Shown: positions 26,142 to 36,203, counted from the stretch's first letter. The stretch: 64,000 nt of DNA from Thermus brockianus (GCF_021462505.1 NZ_JAKEDV010000010.1:1-64000), one strand, 5' to 3'. The notes: generated by a model from the sequence alone, not told the origin. Translations and numbers: made by a program.

Positions 26142-26927
26142 GTGCGGCGCACGGTGAAGGAGTTTCGCCAGGCTAAGGGCAAGAGGCTCGTCTACCTCAC
26201 GGCCTACGACTACCCCACGGCCCGGCTGGCTGAGGCCGCCGGGGTGGACGCCATCTTGGTGGGGGACTCCTTGGGCATGGTGGTGCTGGGCTACCCCTCC
26301 ACCGTCCCCGTCACCTTGGAGGAGATGCTCCACCACACCAAGGCGGCCAGGCGGGGAGCCCCGGAGACCTTTTTGGTGGCGGACCTGCCCTACCTGAGCT
26401 ACGCCACCCTGGACCGGGCCTTGAGGGCGGCGGAGCGCCTCCTCAAGGAGGGCGGGGCGGATGCGGTGAAGCTGGAGGGGGGCGAGGAGGTGGCGGAGAT
26501 TGTCAAGGGCCTCACCCGGGCCGGGGTGCCGGTCCTGGGGCACGTGGGCCTCACCCCCCAGACGGCGAGCCAGCTTGGGGGCTACAGGCTCCAGGGTAAG
26601 GGCAAAGAGGAGGCCGAGCGCATCCTGAAAGGGGCCTTGGCCTTGGAGGAGGCGGGGGCCTATGGGGTGGTGCTGGAGATGGTGCCCGCCTCCTTGGCCA
26701 AGGAGATCACAGAGCGGCTTTCCATCCACACCGTGGGCATCGGGGCGGGGCCCCATACGGACGCCCAGGTCCTGGTCTTCCACGATGTGGTGGGGCTTTA
26801 TGGGGAGTTCAAGCCCCGCTTTGTAAAGCGCTACCTGGAGGCGGGGAAGCTCATCCAAGAGGCCCTTGCAAAGTACGCCGAGGAGGTGCGGGAAGGGGTT
26901 TTCCCTGGCCCCGAGCACAGCTTCTAG
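26142..26927 (+). CDS. panB: 3-methyl-2-oxobutanoate hydroxymethyltransferase
   Basis: PanB adds a hydroxymethyl group from methylene-tetrahydrofolate to ketoisovalerate, the first step of pantothenate synthesis. The 261-residue product has LTAYDYPTARLAEAAGVDAILVGDSLGMVVLGYPSTVPVT, VADLPYLSY and GHVGLTPQ, with conserved metal and substrate residues. The start is GTG. The next gene follows after 7 bases. Confidence 0.96.
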   Translation: MRRTVKEFRQAKGKRLVYLTAYDYPTARLAEAAGVDAILVGDSLGMVVLGYPSTVPVTLEEMLHHTKAARRGAPETFLVADLPYLSYATLDRALRAAERLLKEGGADAVKLEGGEEVAEIVKGLTRAGVPVLGHVGLTPQTASQLGGYRLQGKGKEEAERILKGALALEEAGAYGVVLEMVPASLAKEITERLSIHTVGIGAGPHTDAQVLVFHDVVGLYGEFKPRFVKRYLEAGKLIQEALAKYAEEVREGVFPGPEHSF

Positions 26928-26934
26928 CCCTACA

Positions 26935-27875
<941 letters not shown>

Positions 27876-27879
<4 letters not shown>

Positions 27880-28757
27880 ACGCTTTCCAGGCCCTTCCGG
27901 CGGCAGGGGTGGGAACGTCCAAAGGGCACACGCTCTACGTGGGGGATGCCCGGGAGGTGCTCAGCCGGTTGCCCGAGGCCTCCGTGCACCTGGTCATCAC
28001 CTCTCCCCCCTACTGGACCCTGAAGCGCTACGAGGACGTGCCCGGCCAGCTCGGCCACGTGGAGGATTACGAGGCGTTCTTGGACGAGCTGGACCGGGTC
28101 TGGCGGGAGGTGTACCGCCTACTGGTGCCTGGGGGCAGGCTCATCGTGGTGGTGGGGGATGTGGCCGTGGCCCGGAAACGCTTCGGGCGGCACCTGGTCT
28201 TTCCCCTCCACGCCGACATCCAGGTGCGGTGCCGGAAGATGGGCTTCGACAACCTGAACCCCATCCTTTGGCACAAGCACACCAACGCCGCCCTAGAAGC
28301 GGACCGCCCCGGGTTCTTCCTGGGCAGGCCCTACGAGCCCGGGGCCATCATCAAGACCGAGGTGGAATACATCCTCATGCAAAGGAAGCCCGGGGGCTAC
28401 CGCAAGCCCACCCCGGCGCAGCGGGAGGCCTCCCGCATCCCCAAAGAACTCTTTGCCCGCTGGTTCCGGCAAATCTGGGACGACATTCCCGGGGAAAGCA
28501 CCAAGGCCCACCCGGCGCCCTTCCCCTTGGAGCTGGCGGAGAGGCTCGTGCGCATGTTCAGCTTCGTGGGGGATGTGGTGCTAGACCCCTTCGCCGGCAC
28601 CGGCACCACCCTTATCGCCGCTGCCCGGTGGGGGAGGCGGGCTTTGGGGGTGGAGCTCGTGCCCAAGTACGCCGAGCTCGCCCAAAAGCGCTTCGCCCAG
28701 GAGCTCCCAGAGGCTCGGCTTGAACCCCTGGAGGTTTGGCGATGGAGCGAGACCTAG
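27876..28757 (+). CDS. DNA amino-methyltransferase, beta class (type II modification enzyme)
   Basis: The 293-residue product has the catalytic motif TSPPYW at 42-47, typical of cytosine-N4 and some adenine-N6 methylases. The S-adenosylmethionine motif DPFAGTGTTLIAA follows at 237-249. The order catalytic-then-cofactor motif is the beta class. The S/T-PPYW form favours N4-methylcytosine. The ATG overlaps the preceding stop (ATGA), and the stop lies 16 bases inside the next gene, presumably its cognate endonuclease. The target sequence is unknown. Confidence 0.9.
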
Positions 28758-29413
28758 CCAGGGAGTTAGAGCGCCTTTTGCAAGGGGTGCTGGGTACCTC
28801 CTCCCAGGACAGCGGGCGTCAAGGCGGCCTGGCCAAGTACTTGGTAGAGCGGCTAAAGGACCGCCTTCCGTCCCGCCTTTGGCCCTATCTGGAAGCGGAG
28901 GTCCAGGTGCCAGGCTTGGCGCGGGAAAAAGCTTGGGACCTGGGCTTGGTCTACCCTGTGGAGCCCTCTCTCCCGAAAAAGCCCCGGCTCCTCCTTTCGC
29001 TCAAGTCCATTCTGCGAAACCCCTCGGGTTCGTGGCCTAACCGCCTGGATGACTTGGTGGGGGAGGTCTCCTCCGTTCAGATGCTTTTCCCGGAGGTGGT
29101 GGTGGGGTACGTCGTGGTTTTAGACCACGGCGCCCCTACCAAGCGGAAGGGCACCTACAAGCGGCCCGAAGGGGACGAACTCCTTTCCATCTATGCCCGC
29201 TTTAAGGAAGGCCTGGCCGCCTTAGCCCAAAGGCGGCCGCCCCTTTGGGCCCAAGGGCTTGTGGAGGCCCATTGGGTCTTGGAGATGGACAGCCGCAAGA
29301 AGCCGCTTCTGCGAAATCCCGAAGAAACGGTTCGTGCGGGCGAGGCTTTTTTAGATACTTTGGTGGAGGCCTTGCGCCAGCGGGAGCCCCTCCTTTTCCT
29401 AGACGAGGGCTAG
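28742..29413 (+). CDS. Probable type II restriction endonuclease
   Basis: The 223-residue product is recognised mainly by its position, overlapping the methyltransferase gene by 16 bases. A weak PD-(D/E)xK-like nuclease core may be Asp66 in AWDLGLVYP followed by LLLSLKS with Ser86 and Lys88, a D...SxK variant. I recognise no named family and cannot predict the cut site. Codon use is slightly less GC-biased than the flanking genes, in keeping with transfer. Its end overlaps the convergent lysN end by 15 bases. Confidence 0.7.
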   Translation: MERDLARELERLLQGVLGTSSQDSGRQGGLAKYLVERLKDRLPSRLWPYLEAEVQVPGLAREKAWDLGLVYPVEPSLPKKPRLLLSLKSILRNPSGSWPNRLDDLVGEVSSVQMLFPEVVVGYVVVLDHGAPTKRKGTYKRPEGDELLSIYARFKEGLAALAQRRPPLWAQGLVEAHWVLEMDSRKKPLLRNPEETVRAGEAFLDTLVEALRQREPLLFLDEG

Positions 29414-30592
29414 AAGCCTCTTAAGCGCCCTTCCCAGGCGGCGCACGCCCTCTTCTATCCGGGCCCGGTCCATGGTGGCGTAGGAAAGCCTTAGGGTGTT
29501 CTCCCCACCCCCCTCGGCGAAGAAGGGGCTGCCGGGCACGAAGGCCACGTTTTCCTCTATGGCCCGTTGGAAGAGGCGCTCGGCGGAAAGCCCTTCGGGT
29601 AGGGTCATCCAGACGAACATGCCCCCCTTGGGCCGGGTGTAGCGCACCCCCGCGGGCATCTCCCGGTCCAGGGCGGAGAGCATGGCCTCCGCCTTCTCCC
29701 GGTAGGTTTGGCGGATGAGGGCGAGGCGCTCGGGGAAGCCCTCCTGTACCAAGGCGTGGACCAGCATCTGGTTGAGGACGGGGGAGTGGAGGTCCGCCCC
29801 CTGCTTGGCCTGGGTGAGCTTCAGGATGGCCTCGGGGTGGGCGGCCACGAAGGCCACCCTGAGGCCCGGGGCGAGGATTTTGGAGAAGCTGCTCAGGTAG
29901 ATGACCCCGGGGTAACCCGCCTCCCGGGCGAGTTCAAAGAGGCTTGGAAGCCGGCTTTCCCCAAAGTAGAGCTCCCGGTAGGCGTCGTCCTCCACCACCA
30001 CGAGGCCCCTTGCCATGGCCATCTCCAGGAGGCGCTTACGGGCGGGAAGGGGCATGAGACCCCCCGAGGGGTTTTGGAAGGAGGGGATGAGGTAGAGGAA
30101 GCGGGGGCGTTCCCCCTTCAGGGCTTCTTCCAGGGCCTCGAGGTCCGGCCCCTCTTCCCCGGCGGGCACGGTGAGGAAGCGGGGACCATAGGGCCGGAAG
30201 GCCTGGATGGCCCCCATGTAGCTGGGGGCCTCCAGGAGGAGGGGGCTTCCTTCGTCCAGGAAGACCTTCCCCAGGAGGTCCAAGACCTGCTGGCTTCCCG
30301 TGGTGATGAGGACCTCCTCTGGGCTTAGGCCAAGCCACTCCGCCACCCAGGCCCTTAGGGGGAAGTAGCCCTCCGTGGGCCCATACTGCAAGGCCACCTC
30401 GCCCTTATCCCGGAGGATGGCGGCCGCCTTTTCCGCCGCCAAGCCCTTGGGGAAAAGCTCGGGGGCGGGAAGCCCCCCGGCGAAGCTGATGACCCCAGGG
30501 CGCTGGGTGAGCTTGAGGAGCTCCCGGATGGTGGAGGCCTGGATGCGGCGCGCCCTTTCGCCAAAAAGGGTATTCCAGTCTAGGGTTTTCAC
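29399..30592 (-). CDS. lysN: Alpha-aminoadipate aminotransferase LysN
   Basis: LysN converts 2-oxoadipate to 2-aminoadipate in the AAA lysine pathway of Thermus. It also acts on leucine and aromatic keto acids. The 397-residue product has the T. thermophilus length and is very similar to that protein as I recall it: RIQASTIRELLKLTQRPG, FAGGLPAPELFP, PSFQNPSGG, EDDAYRELYFGE, and the PLP lysine K238 in SSFSKILAPG. The start is GTG with TAGAAT six bases upstream. The rest of the lysine genes are not in the window. Confidence 0.92.
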   Translation of the reverse strand: MKTLDWNTLFGERARRIQASTIRELLKLTQRPGVISFAGGLPAPELFPKGLAAEKAAAILRDKGEVALQYGPTEGYFPLRAWVAEWLGLSPEEVLITTGSQQVLDLLGKVFLDEGSPLLLEAPSYMGAIQAFRPYGPRFLTVPAGEEGPDLEALEEALKGERPRFLYLIPSFQNPSGGLMPLPARKRLLEMAMARGLVVVEDDAYRELYFGESRLPSLFELAREAGYPGVIYLSSFSKILAPGLRVAFVAAHPEAILKLTQAKQGADLHSPVLNQMLVHALVQEGFPERLALIRQTYREKAEAMLSALDREMPAGVRYTRPKGGMFVWMTLPEGLSAERLFQRAIEENVAFVPGSPFFAEGGGENTLRLSYATMDRARIEEGVRRLGRALKRLLALV

Positions 30593-30598
30593 TTACCC

Positions 30599-30604
30599 AT
30601 TCTA
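30599..30604 (-). promoter_or_regulatory. -10-like TAGAAT, 6 bases before the lysN start
   Basis: On the minus strand TAGAAT is followed by GGGTAA and the GTG at 30592. It lies in the 16-base gap after dgt. There is no -35 match and no convincing ribosome-binding site, so a leaderless mRNA is likely. Confidence 0.5.
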
Positions 30605-30608
30605 CGCC

Positions 30609-31739
30609 TTAGGGGAAGAGGCGGCGGTAGGCTTCCAGGGCGTAGCGGTCCGTCATGCCGGCGATGTAGTCGCACACCGCCCGCTCCAGGCCCTCCTCGG
30701 AAATCCTGGCCTGCACCTCTTTGGGTAGCGTTTCCGGATAGCGGGTGTAGGCGCGGAAAAGCCCTTCCAGCGCGGTTTCGGCCTTGAGCCTTTCCCGGAG
30801 CACCTCGGGGTGGCGGTAGAAGCGCTCCAGCAAAAACGCCTTGAGCTCCTTAAGTCCCCGTTCCGCCTCCTCCGTGAGGGCGGCGAGGCGGCTTGGGTGG
30901 TGGCGCACCGCTTCGGCGCTTTGCACCTGGGCCGCTTCCAGGCGGGCGTGGGTGGCCTCAATGGCGGCGGTGATGAAGTAGCCCAAAAGTTGCCGCACCA
31001 GAACCCGCCGCTCCAGCTCGGGAAGCCGCAGGAGGTCCAGCCCTTCCTCCTGGGCCAAGGCCTTGAGGAGGGGGACGTCCAGAAGCTCCTCCGGGCGCAG
31101 AAGCCCCGCCCTTAGCCCGTCGTCCAGGTCGTGGGCGGCGTAGGCGATGGCGTCGGAGAGGTCCACCACCTGGGCCTCAAGGGTGCCCTGCCCTTGGTAC
31201 TGTTCCTTGAAGCCCGGGACATAGGCGGCCTCGTGGGTGGCGATGCCCTCCAGGACCTCGTGGGTAAGGTTGAGGCCGCGGAAGCCCGGGTAGCGCACCT
31301 CCAGGTGGGTGAGGATGCGCAGGGCCTGGGCGTTGTGCTCAAACCCCCCATGCGCCTTCATGAGCTCGTGCAGGACCTTTTCCCCCGTGTGGCCGAAGGG
31401 GGGGTGGCCCAGGTCGTGGGAGAGGGCGATGGCCTCGGTGAGGTCCTCGTTGAGGCCGAGGGCCCGGGCGATGGAGCGGGATACCTGGGCCACCTCCAGG
31501 GTGTGGGTGAGGCGGGTGCGGTAGTAGTCCCCCGCCCAGCCCGGAAGCACCTGGGTCTTGTACTCCAGGCGGCGGAAGGCGGTGGTGTGGAGGATGCGGT
31601 CCCGGTCCTTCTGGTAGGGGGTGCGGAAGGGGGACTCGGGCTCCGGGTGCATGCGCCCCCGGGTGTCCTTGGCTTTCTGGGCGTAGGGGGCGAGGCGGCT
31701 GGCCTCCAGTTCCAGAAGGGTTTCCCGAGGGAACAGCAT
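30609..31739 (-). CDS. dgt: Deoxyguanosinetriphosphate triphosphohydrolase-like dNTPase
   Basis: This HD-domain enzyme splits dNTPs into deoxynucleosides and triphosphate. The 376-residue product has the metal ligands in TRLTHTLEVAQ and ALSHDLGHPPFGHTGE (HD motif), and VVDLSDAIAYAAHDLDD with the last Asp. A dNTPase of this type has been studied in T. thermophilus. Its ATG directly abuts the fabF stop with no gap, so it is read as the last gene of the fatty-acid operon. Confidence 0.93.
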   Translation of the reverse strand: MLFPRETLLELEASRLAPYAQKAKDTRGRMHPEPESPFRTPYQKDRDRILHTTAFRRLEYKTQVLPGWAGDYYRTRLTHTLEVAQVSRSIARALGLNEDLTEAIALSHDLGHPPFGHTGEKVLHELMKAHGGFEHNAQALRILTHLEVRYPGFRGLNLTHEVLEGIATHEAAYVPGFKEQYQGQGTLEAQVVDLSDAIAYAAHDLDDGLRAGLLRPEELLDVPLLKALAQEEGLDLLRLPELERRVLVRQLLGYFITAAIEATHARLEAAQVQSAEAVRHHPSRLAALTEEAERGLKELKAFLLERFYRHPEVLRERLKAETALEGLFRAYTRYPETLPKEVQARISEEGLERAVCDYIAGMTDRYALEAYRRLFP

Positions 31740-32966
31740 CTAGACCCGCTTGAAGAGGAGGACGGCGTTGTGGCCGCCGAAGGCGAAGGAGTTGGAAAGG
31801 GCGTAGTCCACCCTGGCCTCCCGGGGTTCGGGCACGAAGTCCAGGTCCAGCTCGGGGTCGGGGTCCTCCAGGTTAAGGGTGGGGGGGATGACCCCGTGGT
31901 GGAGGGCCTGCACCGTGGCGATGGCCTCCACCGCCCCCGCCGCCCCCAGGAGGTGGCCGATCATGCTCTTGGTGCTGGAGACCATGAGGCGCTTGGCGTG
32001 CTCCCCGAAGACCCGCTTGATGGCTAACACCTCCGCCCTATCCCCCACGGGGGTGGAGGTGCCGTGGGCGTTGATGTAGCCCACGGCCTCCGGGGGCACT
32101 TTGCCGTCCTCCAGGGCCCGGCGCATGGCCAGGGCGGCCCCCTTCCCTTCGGGGTGGGGCTCGGTGATGTGGTGGGCGTCAGCGCTCCGGCCGAAGCCCA
32201 CGATCTCGGCGTAGATCCTGGCTCCCCGCTTTTGGGCGTGCTCGTACGCTTCCAGGACCAGGACCCCGGCTCCTTCCCCCATGACGAACCCGTCCCGGCT
32301 TAGGGTGAAGGGGCGGCTCGCCTTATGGGGCTCCTCGTTCCGGGTGGAAAGGGCCCGCATCACGGCGAAGGCCCCGATGGCCATGGGGGTGATGGCCGCC
32401 TCCGTCCCCCCGGCAAGGACCACGTCCGCCTCCCCCAGCTGGATCATGCGGAAGGCCTGGCCGATGGCGTCCGAGCCGGTGGCGCAGGCGGTGACGGCGG
32501 TGGTGGAAGGCCCCATGAAGCCGTAGCGCATGGCGATGTGGGCCGAGGCCATGTTGGCGATCATCATGGGGATGAAGAAGGGGCTGATGCGGTTGGGGCC
32601 CCTTTCTAGGAAGACCTTGCTCTGCGCCTCCCAGGTTTCCATGCCCCCGATGCCCGTGCCCACCAAGGTGCCCACCCGTTCGGGGTCCAGGGCACCCGGT
32701 TCCAGCCCGGCATCTTGGAGGGCCAGCTCGGCGGCGATGAGGGCGTACTGGGCGAAGCGGTCCAGGCGCTTGATTTCCTTCTTGTCCAGGTAGGCCTCGG
32801 GGTCCACGTCCACCTCGGCGGCGATGCGCACGGGAAGCGCCGAGGCGTCAAAGCGGGTGATGGGGCGGACCCCGCTCTTGCCCTCCAGTTGGGCCTTGTG
32901 GAAGGCCTCCTGCCCCACCCCGATGGGGGTGAGGGCGCCGAGGCCGGTGACCACCACGCGTCGCAT
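31740..32966 (-). CDS. fabF: 3-oxoacyl-[acyl-carrier-protein] synthase II
   Basis: FabF extends acyl-ACP chains with malonyl-ACP. The 408-residue product has the catalytic Cys161 in [11 protein letters not shown], the His pair in [11 protein letters not shown] and [11 protein letters not shown], and [12 protein letters not shown] near the C-terminus. The ATG at 32966 is chosen because [16 protein letters not shown] is the family N-terminus; codons further upstream run through the acpP terminator. TATACT at 32973-32978 precedes the ATG by six bases. Confidence 0.96.
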   Translation of the reverse strand: MRRVVVTGLGALTPIGVGQEAFHKAQLEGKSGVRPITRFDASALPVRIAAEVDVDPEAYLDKKEIKRLDRFAQYALIAAELALQDAGLEPGALDPERVGTLVGTGIGGMETWEAQSKVFLERGPNRISPFFIPMMIANMASAHIAMRYGFMGPSTTAVTACATGSDAIGQAFRMIQLGEADVVLAGGTEAAITPMAIGAFAVMRALSTRNEEPHKASRPFTLSRDGFVMGEGAGVLVLEAYEHAQKRGARIYAEIVGFGRSADAHHITEPHPEGKGAALAMRRALEDGKVPPEAVGYINAHGTSTPVGDRAEVLAIKRVFGEHAKRLMVSSTKSMIGHLLGAAGAVEAIATVQALHHGVIPPTLNLEDPDPELDLDFVPEPREARVDYALSNSFAFGGHNAVLLFKRV

Positions 32967-32972
32967 GGGGGT

Positions 32973-32978
32973 AGTATA
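32973..32978 (-). promoter_or_regulatory. -10-like TATACT, 6 bases before the fabF start
   Basis: On the minus strand TATACT is followed by ACCCCC and the ATG at 32966. Together with the terminator after acpP, it suggests that fabF-dgt has its own leaderless promoter. Confidence 0.5.
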
Positions 32979-33002
32979 CCCCGTGGCCTTCCCAAAAGGC
33001 CG

Positions 33003-33027
33003 GGGAGCGGGGAAGCACCCCGCTCCC
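33003..33027 (-). terminator. Hairpin after acpP
   Basis: GGGAGCGGGG (33003-33012) pairs with CCCCGCTCCC (33018-33027) across a 5-base loop. In the minus direction it is followed by CCGGCCTTTT, a modest U-rich tract, so it fits an intrinsic terminator for acpP. Confidence 0.6.
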
Positions 33028-33044
33028 GGAGGCACGGATGGGTA

Positions 33045-33287
33045 CTAACCCAGCTTGGCCTTGATGTACTCCACGGCGTCCTTCACGGTGCGGATCTTCT
33101 CGGCCTCCTCGTCGGAGATTTCCAGGCCGAACTCGTCCTCCAGGCCCATGATGAGCTCCACGGTGTCCAGGGAGTCCGCCCCCAGGTCCTCAATGAAGCG
33201 GGCCTCGAGGGTCACCTTCTCCGCCTCCACCTGGAGCTTGTCCGCGATAACCGCCTTGACCTTTTCAAAGATTTCCTGCTCCGTCAT
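33045..33287 (-). CDS. acpP: Acyl carrier protein
   Basis: This 80-residue acidic protein carries growing acyl chains on 4'-phosphopantetheine at Ser39 in [13 protein letters not shown]. The start [10 protein letters not shown] at 33287 has a GGGAGG ribosome-binding site; an in-frame ATG at 33314 would add nine residues and overlap the upstream gene. It sits between fabG and fabF, its usual place. Confidence 0.97.
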   Translation of the reverse strand: MTEQEIFEKVKAVIADKLQVEAEKVTLEARFIEDLGADSLDTVELIMGLEDEFGLEISDEEAEKIRTVKDAVEYIKAKLG

Positions 33288-33314
33288 GGAAACCTCCCTG
33301 GGGGATTTTACCAC

Positions 33315-34052
33315 CTAGTGGGGGGTAAGCCCCCCGTCCACGCAAAGGGTCTGGCCGGTGATGTACCCCGCCCTTTCCGAAACCAAAAAGGCCACCGCCT
33401 CGGCCACGTCCTCGGGGCGGCCGAAGCGGCCGGCGGGGATCTGCTTGAGGTAGGCTTCCCGCACCTCGGGGGGTAGCTTCTCCGTCATCTCCGTCTCAAT
33501 GAACCCCGGGGCCACGGCGTTCACCGTGATGCCCCGGGCGGCGTACTCCTTGGCCACGGCCCGGGTGAAGCCGATGAGCCCCGCCTTGGAGGCCACGTAG
33601 TTGGCCTGCCCCGGGTTGCCGAGAATCCCCACCACGCTGGTGATGTTCACGATGCGCCCAAAGCGGGCCTTCATCATGAGCTTGATGGCCTCGCGGGTGG
33701 TGCGGAAGACGGCGGAGAGGTTGGCTTCCAAAACCAGCTCCCAGTCCTCGTCCTTCATGCGCACGAGGAGGGTGTCCCGGGTGATGCCGGCGTTGTTCAC
33801 CAGGGTGTCTAGCCCGCCCAAAACCTCCGCCGCCTGGTGCACCAAGGCGCTTGCCGCCTCCGCCTCCAAGAGGTTCGCCCCCAGGATGCCCACCAAGGGG
33901 CTTCCTAGGCGGCGGGCTTCCTCCGCCACTTCCTCCGCCTTTTCCCGGTTTTGGCCGTAGTGGATGGCCAGGGCAAAGCCCTCCTGGGCCAGGCGGAGGG
34001 CGATGGCCCGGCCGATGCCCCGGCTCGCTCCGGTAATGAGCGCCTTACGCAT
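33315..34052 (-). CDS. fabG: 3-oxoacyl-[acyl-carrier-protein] reductase
   Basis: This short-chain dehydrogenase reduces 3-oxoacyl-ACP with NADPH. The 245-residue product has ITGASRGIGRAIALRLA for cofactor binding, NNAGITRD, the catalytic Tyr and Lys in YVASKAG, and a C-terminal SERAGYITGQTLCVDGG. Its ATG overlaps the fabD end by eight bases, indicating coupled translation. Confidence 0.96.
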   Translation of the reverse strand: MRKALITGASRGIGRAIALRLAQEGFALAIHYGQNREKAEEVAEEARRLGSPLVGILGANLLEAEAASALVHQAAEVLGGLDTLVNNAGITRDTLLVRMKDEDWELVLEANLSAVFRTTREAIKLMMKARFGRIVNITSVVGILGNPGQANYVASKAGLIGFTRAVAKEYAARGITVNAVAPGFIETEMTEKLPPEVREAYLKQIPAGRFGRPEDVAEAVAFLVSERAGYITGQTLCVDGGLTPH

Positions 34053-34962
34053 CCTGCACCTCCAACGCCTTTTGCAAGGTTTCTGGGTCGGTGACGGAAA
34101 GGGCTTCCGCCCCTTCCAGGGTGCGGCCCACGAGCCCTTTGAGCACCTCCCCGCTCCCGAACTCCAAAAAGCGGCGCACCCCCCGCCTTTCCATATCCTT
34201 TAGGATCTCCACCCAGCGCACGGGGGCGGTGATCTGCTGAAGGAGGAGCGCCCTAATGGCCTCGGGGTCCTCCACCGGCTGGGCGGTGACGTTGGAGTAG
34301 ACGGGGAAAAGGGGCTTCCGGAAGGGAACCCCTTCCAGCTCCTGGGCGAGCCTTTCCTGGGCGGGGGCCATGAGGGAGGAGTGGAAGGGGGCGGAAACGG
34401 GCAGGAAGACCACCCGGGCCCGCTTGGCCTTAAGCCTTTCCGCCGCCATCTCCACCGCCTCTTTTCGCCCGGAGATGACCGTCTGCTCGGGGGCGTTGAG
34501 GTTGGCGATCTCCACCCCCTCTAGCCCTTCCAGGGCGGCTTGGATCTCCGCCAGGGGAAGCTTCAGGATGGCGGCCATGGCCCCCTGGCCTTTGGGCACC
34601 GCCTCCTGCATGTACCGCCCCCGGAGGCGCACAAGCCTTAGGGCGTCCTCTAGCTCCAGGGTGCCGGCGGCCACGTGGGCCGTCCACTCCCCCAAGGAGT
34701 GCCCGGCGGCCAGGGCGGGGGGCTTGCCCCCTTGGCCCAGGTAGGCCCGGTAGGCGGCGTAGCCCACGGCGAGGAGGGCGGGTTGCTGGTTTTCCGTGAG
34801 GGTGAGGGCTTCTTCAGGGCCTTCCCACATGAGGGAGAGGAGGCCCGGCAGGACCGCCTCGGCCCGGTCCAGGACCTCCCGGGCCTCGAGGAAGGCCTCG
34901 TAGAGGGCCCTTCCCATGCCCACCCTCTGCGAGCCCTGCCCCGGGAAGAGGGCCGCCCACAT
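34045..34962 (-). CDS. fabD: Malonyl-CoA:ACP transacylase
   Basis: FabD loads malonate onto ACP. The 305-residue product has FPGQGSQRVGMG at the N-terminus, nucleophile Ser89 in GHSLGEWTA, the catalytic His in VSAPFHSSLM, and NVTAQPV. The ATG at 34962 shares one base with the fabH stop. Longer in-frame readings upstream are antisense-like shadows within fabH. Confidence 0.96.
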   Translation of the reverse strand: MWAALFPGQGSQRVGMGRALYEAFLEAREVLDRAEAVLPGLLSLMWEGPEEALTLTENQQPALLAVGYAAYRAYLGQGGKPPALAAGHSLGEWTAHVAAGTLELEDALRLVRLRGRYMQEAVPKGQGAMAAILKLPLAEIQAALEGLEGVEIANLNAPEQTVISGRKEAVEMAAERLKAKRARVVFLPVSAPFHSSLMAPAQERLAQELEGVPFRKPLFPVYSNVTAQPVEDPEAIRALLLQQITAPVRWVEILKDMERRGVRRFLEFGSGEVLKGLVGRTLEGAEALSVTDPETLQKALEVQDA

Positions 34963-35930
34963 CAGGCACCCCCCCAGGTGAGGACCGCCGCCGCCCAGGT
35001 GAGCCCGGCCCCGAAGGAAACCAGGAGCACGTGGTCCCCCTCCCGGATGCGCCCGGCGTCCACCGCCTCCTTGAGGGCCAGGGGGATGGAGGCGGTGGAG
35101 GTGTTCCCGTAGCGGTCCACGTTCACCACCACCCGCTCCCAAGGGAGGCCAAGCCGCTCCCGGGCGGCATCAATGATGCGGAGGTTGGCCTGGTGGGGTA
35201 CGAAGGCCTTGATGTCCTCGGGGGTGAGGCCGGCCTTTTCTATGGCCTCGAGGGTGGCCGTGTTCATCACCCGCACGGCGAACTTGAAGACCTCCCGCCC
35301 GTTCATGTACAGGCGGTTTCGCATGGAGGTGCCGTCGGGTAGCCTCGGGGCCACGCAGGCGTGGTAGAGCTCCTTGGCCCCAGCGCCGTCCGCCCCCAGG
35401 ACGAAGGATTTAAAGCCGAAGCCCTCCCGGACCTTCCCCACCACCGCCGCTCCCCCGGCGTCCCCGAAGAGAACGGCGGTGGCCCGGTCGTTCCAGTCCA
35501 GGATCTTGGAAAGGGCCTCGGCCCCCACCACCAGCACCTTGCGGGCGAGGCCTGCCTCCACCAGGGCGTGGGCTTGGGCCAGGCCATAGACCCACCCCGG
35601 GCAGCCCGCAAGGAGGTCGTAGGCGAAGGCCTGGAGGCCGAAGCGGGCTTGGACCAGGGCGGCGGTATCGGGGAAGAGGGCGTCCGGGGTGTTGGTGGCC
35701 ACGATGACCCCGTCCACCCCTTCCAGGGCCCCCGGGTGGCGGGCCAGGAGGTCCTCCACCGCCTTAAAGGCCAGGTCCGAGGTGTACTCGTCCTCCGCGG
35801 CGATGCGCCGTTCCCGGATGCCCGTGCGGGTCACGATCCATTCGTCCGAGGTGTCCAGGTAGGCCTCAAACTCCTCGTTTTTCATGACCCTTTGGGGCGC
35901 ATAGGCCCCCAGGGCCAGGATGCCGCTCAT
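34962..35930 (-). CDS. fabH: 3-oxoacyl-[acyl-carrier-protein] synthase III
   Basis: FabH starts fatty-acid synthesis by condensing a primer acyl-CoA with malonyl-ACP. In Thermus branched primers are expected because of its iso/anteiso lipids. The 322-residue product has catalytic Cys110 in LLAGCPGWVYG, His in VPHQANLRIID and Asn in RYGNTSTASIP. A GGGAGGT ribosome-binding site precedes the ATG by five bases and lies within a tiny upstream reading frame. It opens the fabH-fabD-fabG-acpP block. Confidence 0.96.
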   Translation of the reverse strand: MSGILALGAYAPQRVMKNEEFEAYLDTSDEWIVTRTGIRERRIAAEDEYTSDLAFKAVEDLLARHPGALEGVDGVIVATNTPDALFPDTAALVQARFGLQAFAYDLLAGCPGWVYGLAQAHALVEAGLARKVLVVGAEALSKILDWNDRATAVLFGDAGGAAVVGKVREGFGFKSFVLGADGAGAKELYHACVAPRLPDGTSMRNRLYMNGREVFKFAVRVMNTATLEAIEKAGLTPEDIKAFVPHQANLRIIDAARERLGLPWERVVVNVDRYGNTSTASIPLALKEAVDAGRIREGDHVLLVSFGAGLTWAAAVLTWGGA

Positions 35931-35947
35931 GCCCGACCTCCCGTCAT
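35927..35947 (-). other. Six-codon upstream reading frame overlapping the fabH start
   Basis: On the minus strand ATG at 35947 opens MTGGRA and stops with a TGA that overlaps the fabH ATG (ATGA). It contains the fabH ribosome-binding site. Because TATAGT lies seven bases before this ATG, a transcript would be expected to begin at or next to it. Translation of it is not demonstrated. Confidence 0.35.
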
Positions 35948-35954
35948 GGGCTTT

Positions 35955-35960
35955 ACTATA
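35955..35960 (-). promoter_or_regulatory. -10-like TATAGT upstream of fabH
   Basis: TATAGT on the minus strand lies just downstream of the rpmF terminator and 24 bases before the fabH ATG. It gives the fab cluster its own start point separate from yceD-rpmF. Confidence 0.5.
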
Positions 35961-35972
35961 CTCGCGCCCATG

Positions 35973-36004
35973 AAAAAAGTTGAGGCCCCGGAGAGCCGGG
36001 GCTT
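35973..36004 (-). terminator. Intrinsic terminator after rpmF
   Basis: GCCCCGG (35985-35991) pairs with CCGGGGC (35996-36002) over a 4-base loop, with one more A-T and a wobble pair beneath. In the minus direction the stem is followed by CTCAAC and a run of six T (35973-35978). This is a standard rho-independent terminator ending the yceD-rpmF unit. Confidence 0.8.
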
Positions 36005-36020
36005 GGGGATTGAACGGGGT

Positions 36021-36203
36021 CTAAACCTCTAGGACCTTGCGCCCGTCGTAGTAGCCGCACTCCGGGCAAACGGTGTGCGGGGGCTTCATCGCCTTGCACT
36101 CGGGGCAGGGAACCAGGGTCGGGGGGGTTAGGGCGTGGTGGCTCCGACGCGCGTCCCGCCGGGCCTTGGAGGTTTTCTTCTTGGGTACCGGGTGCTTCGC
36201 CAT
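36021..36203 (-). CDS. rpmF: 50S ribosomal protein L32
   Basis: This 60-residue basic protein opens [20 protein letters not shown] and has two CxxC pairs (CPEC and CPEC) that bind zinc. It is almost identical to T. thermophilus L32 as I recall it. The start at 36203 is chosen because a GGAGG site precedes it and the upstream in-frame ATG at 36209 would add only two residues. It follows yceD, its usual neighbour in many bacteria. Confidence 0.97.
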   Translation of the reverse strand: MAKHPVPKKKTSKARRDARRSHHALTPPTLVPCPECKAMKPPHTVCPECGYYDGRKVLEV

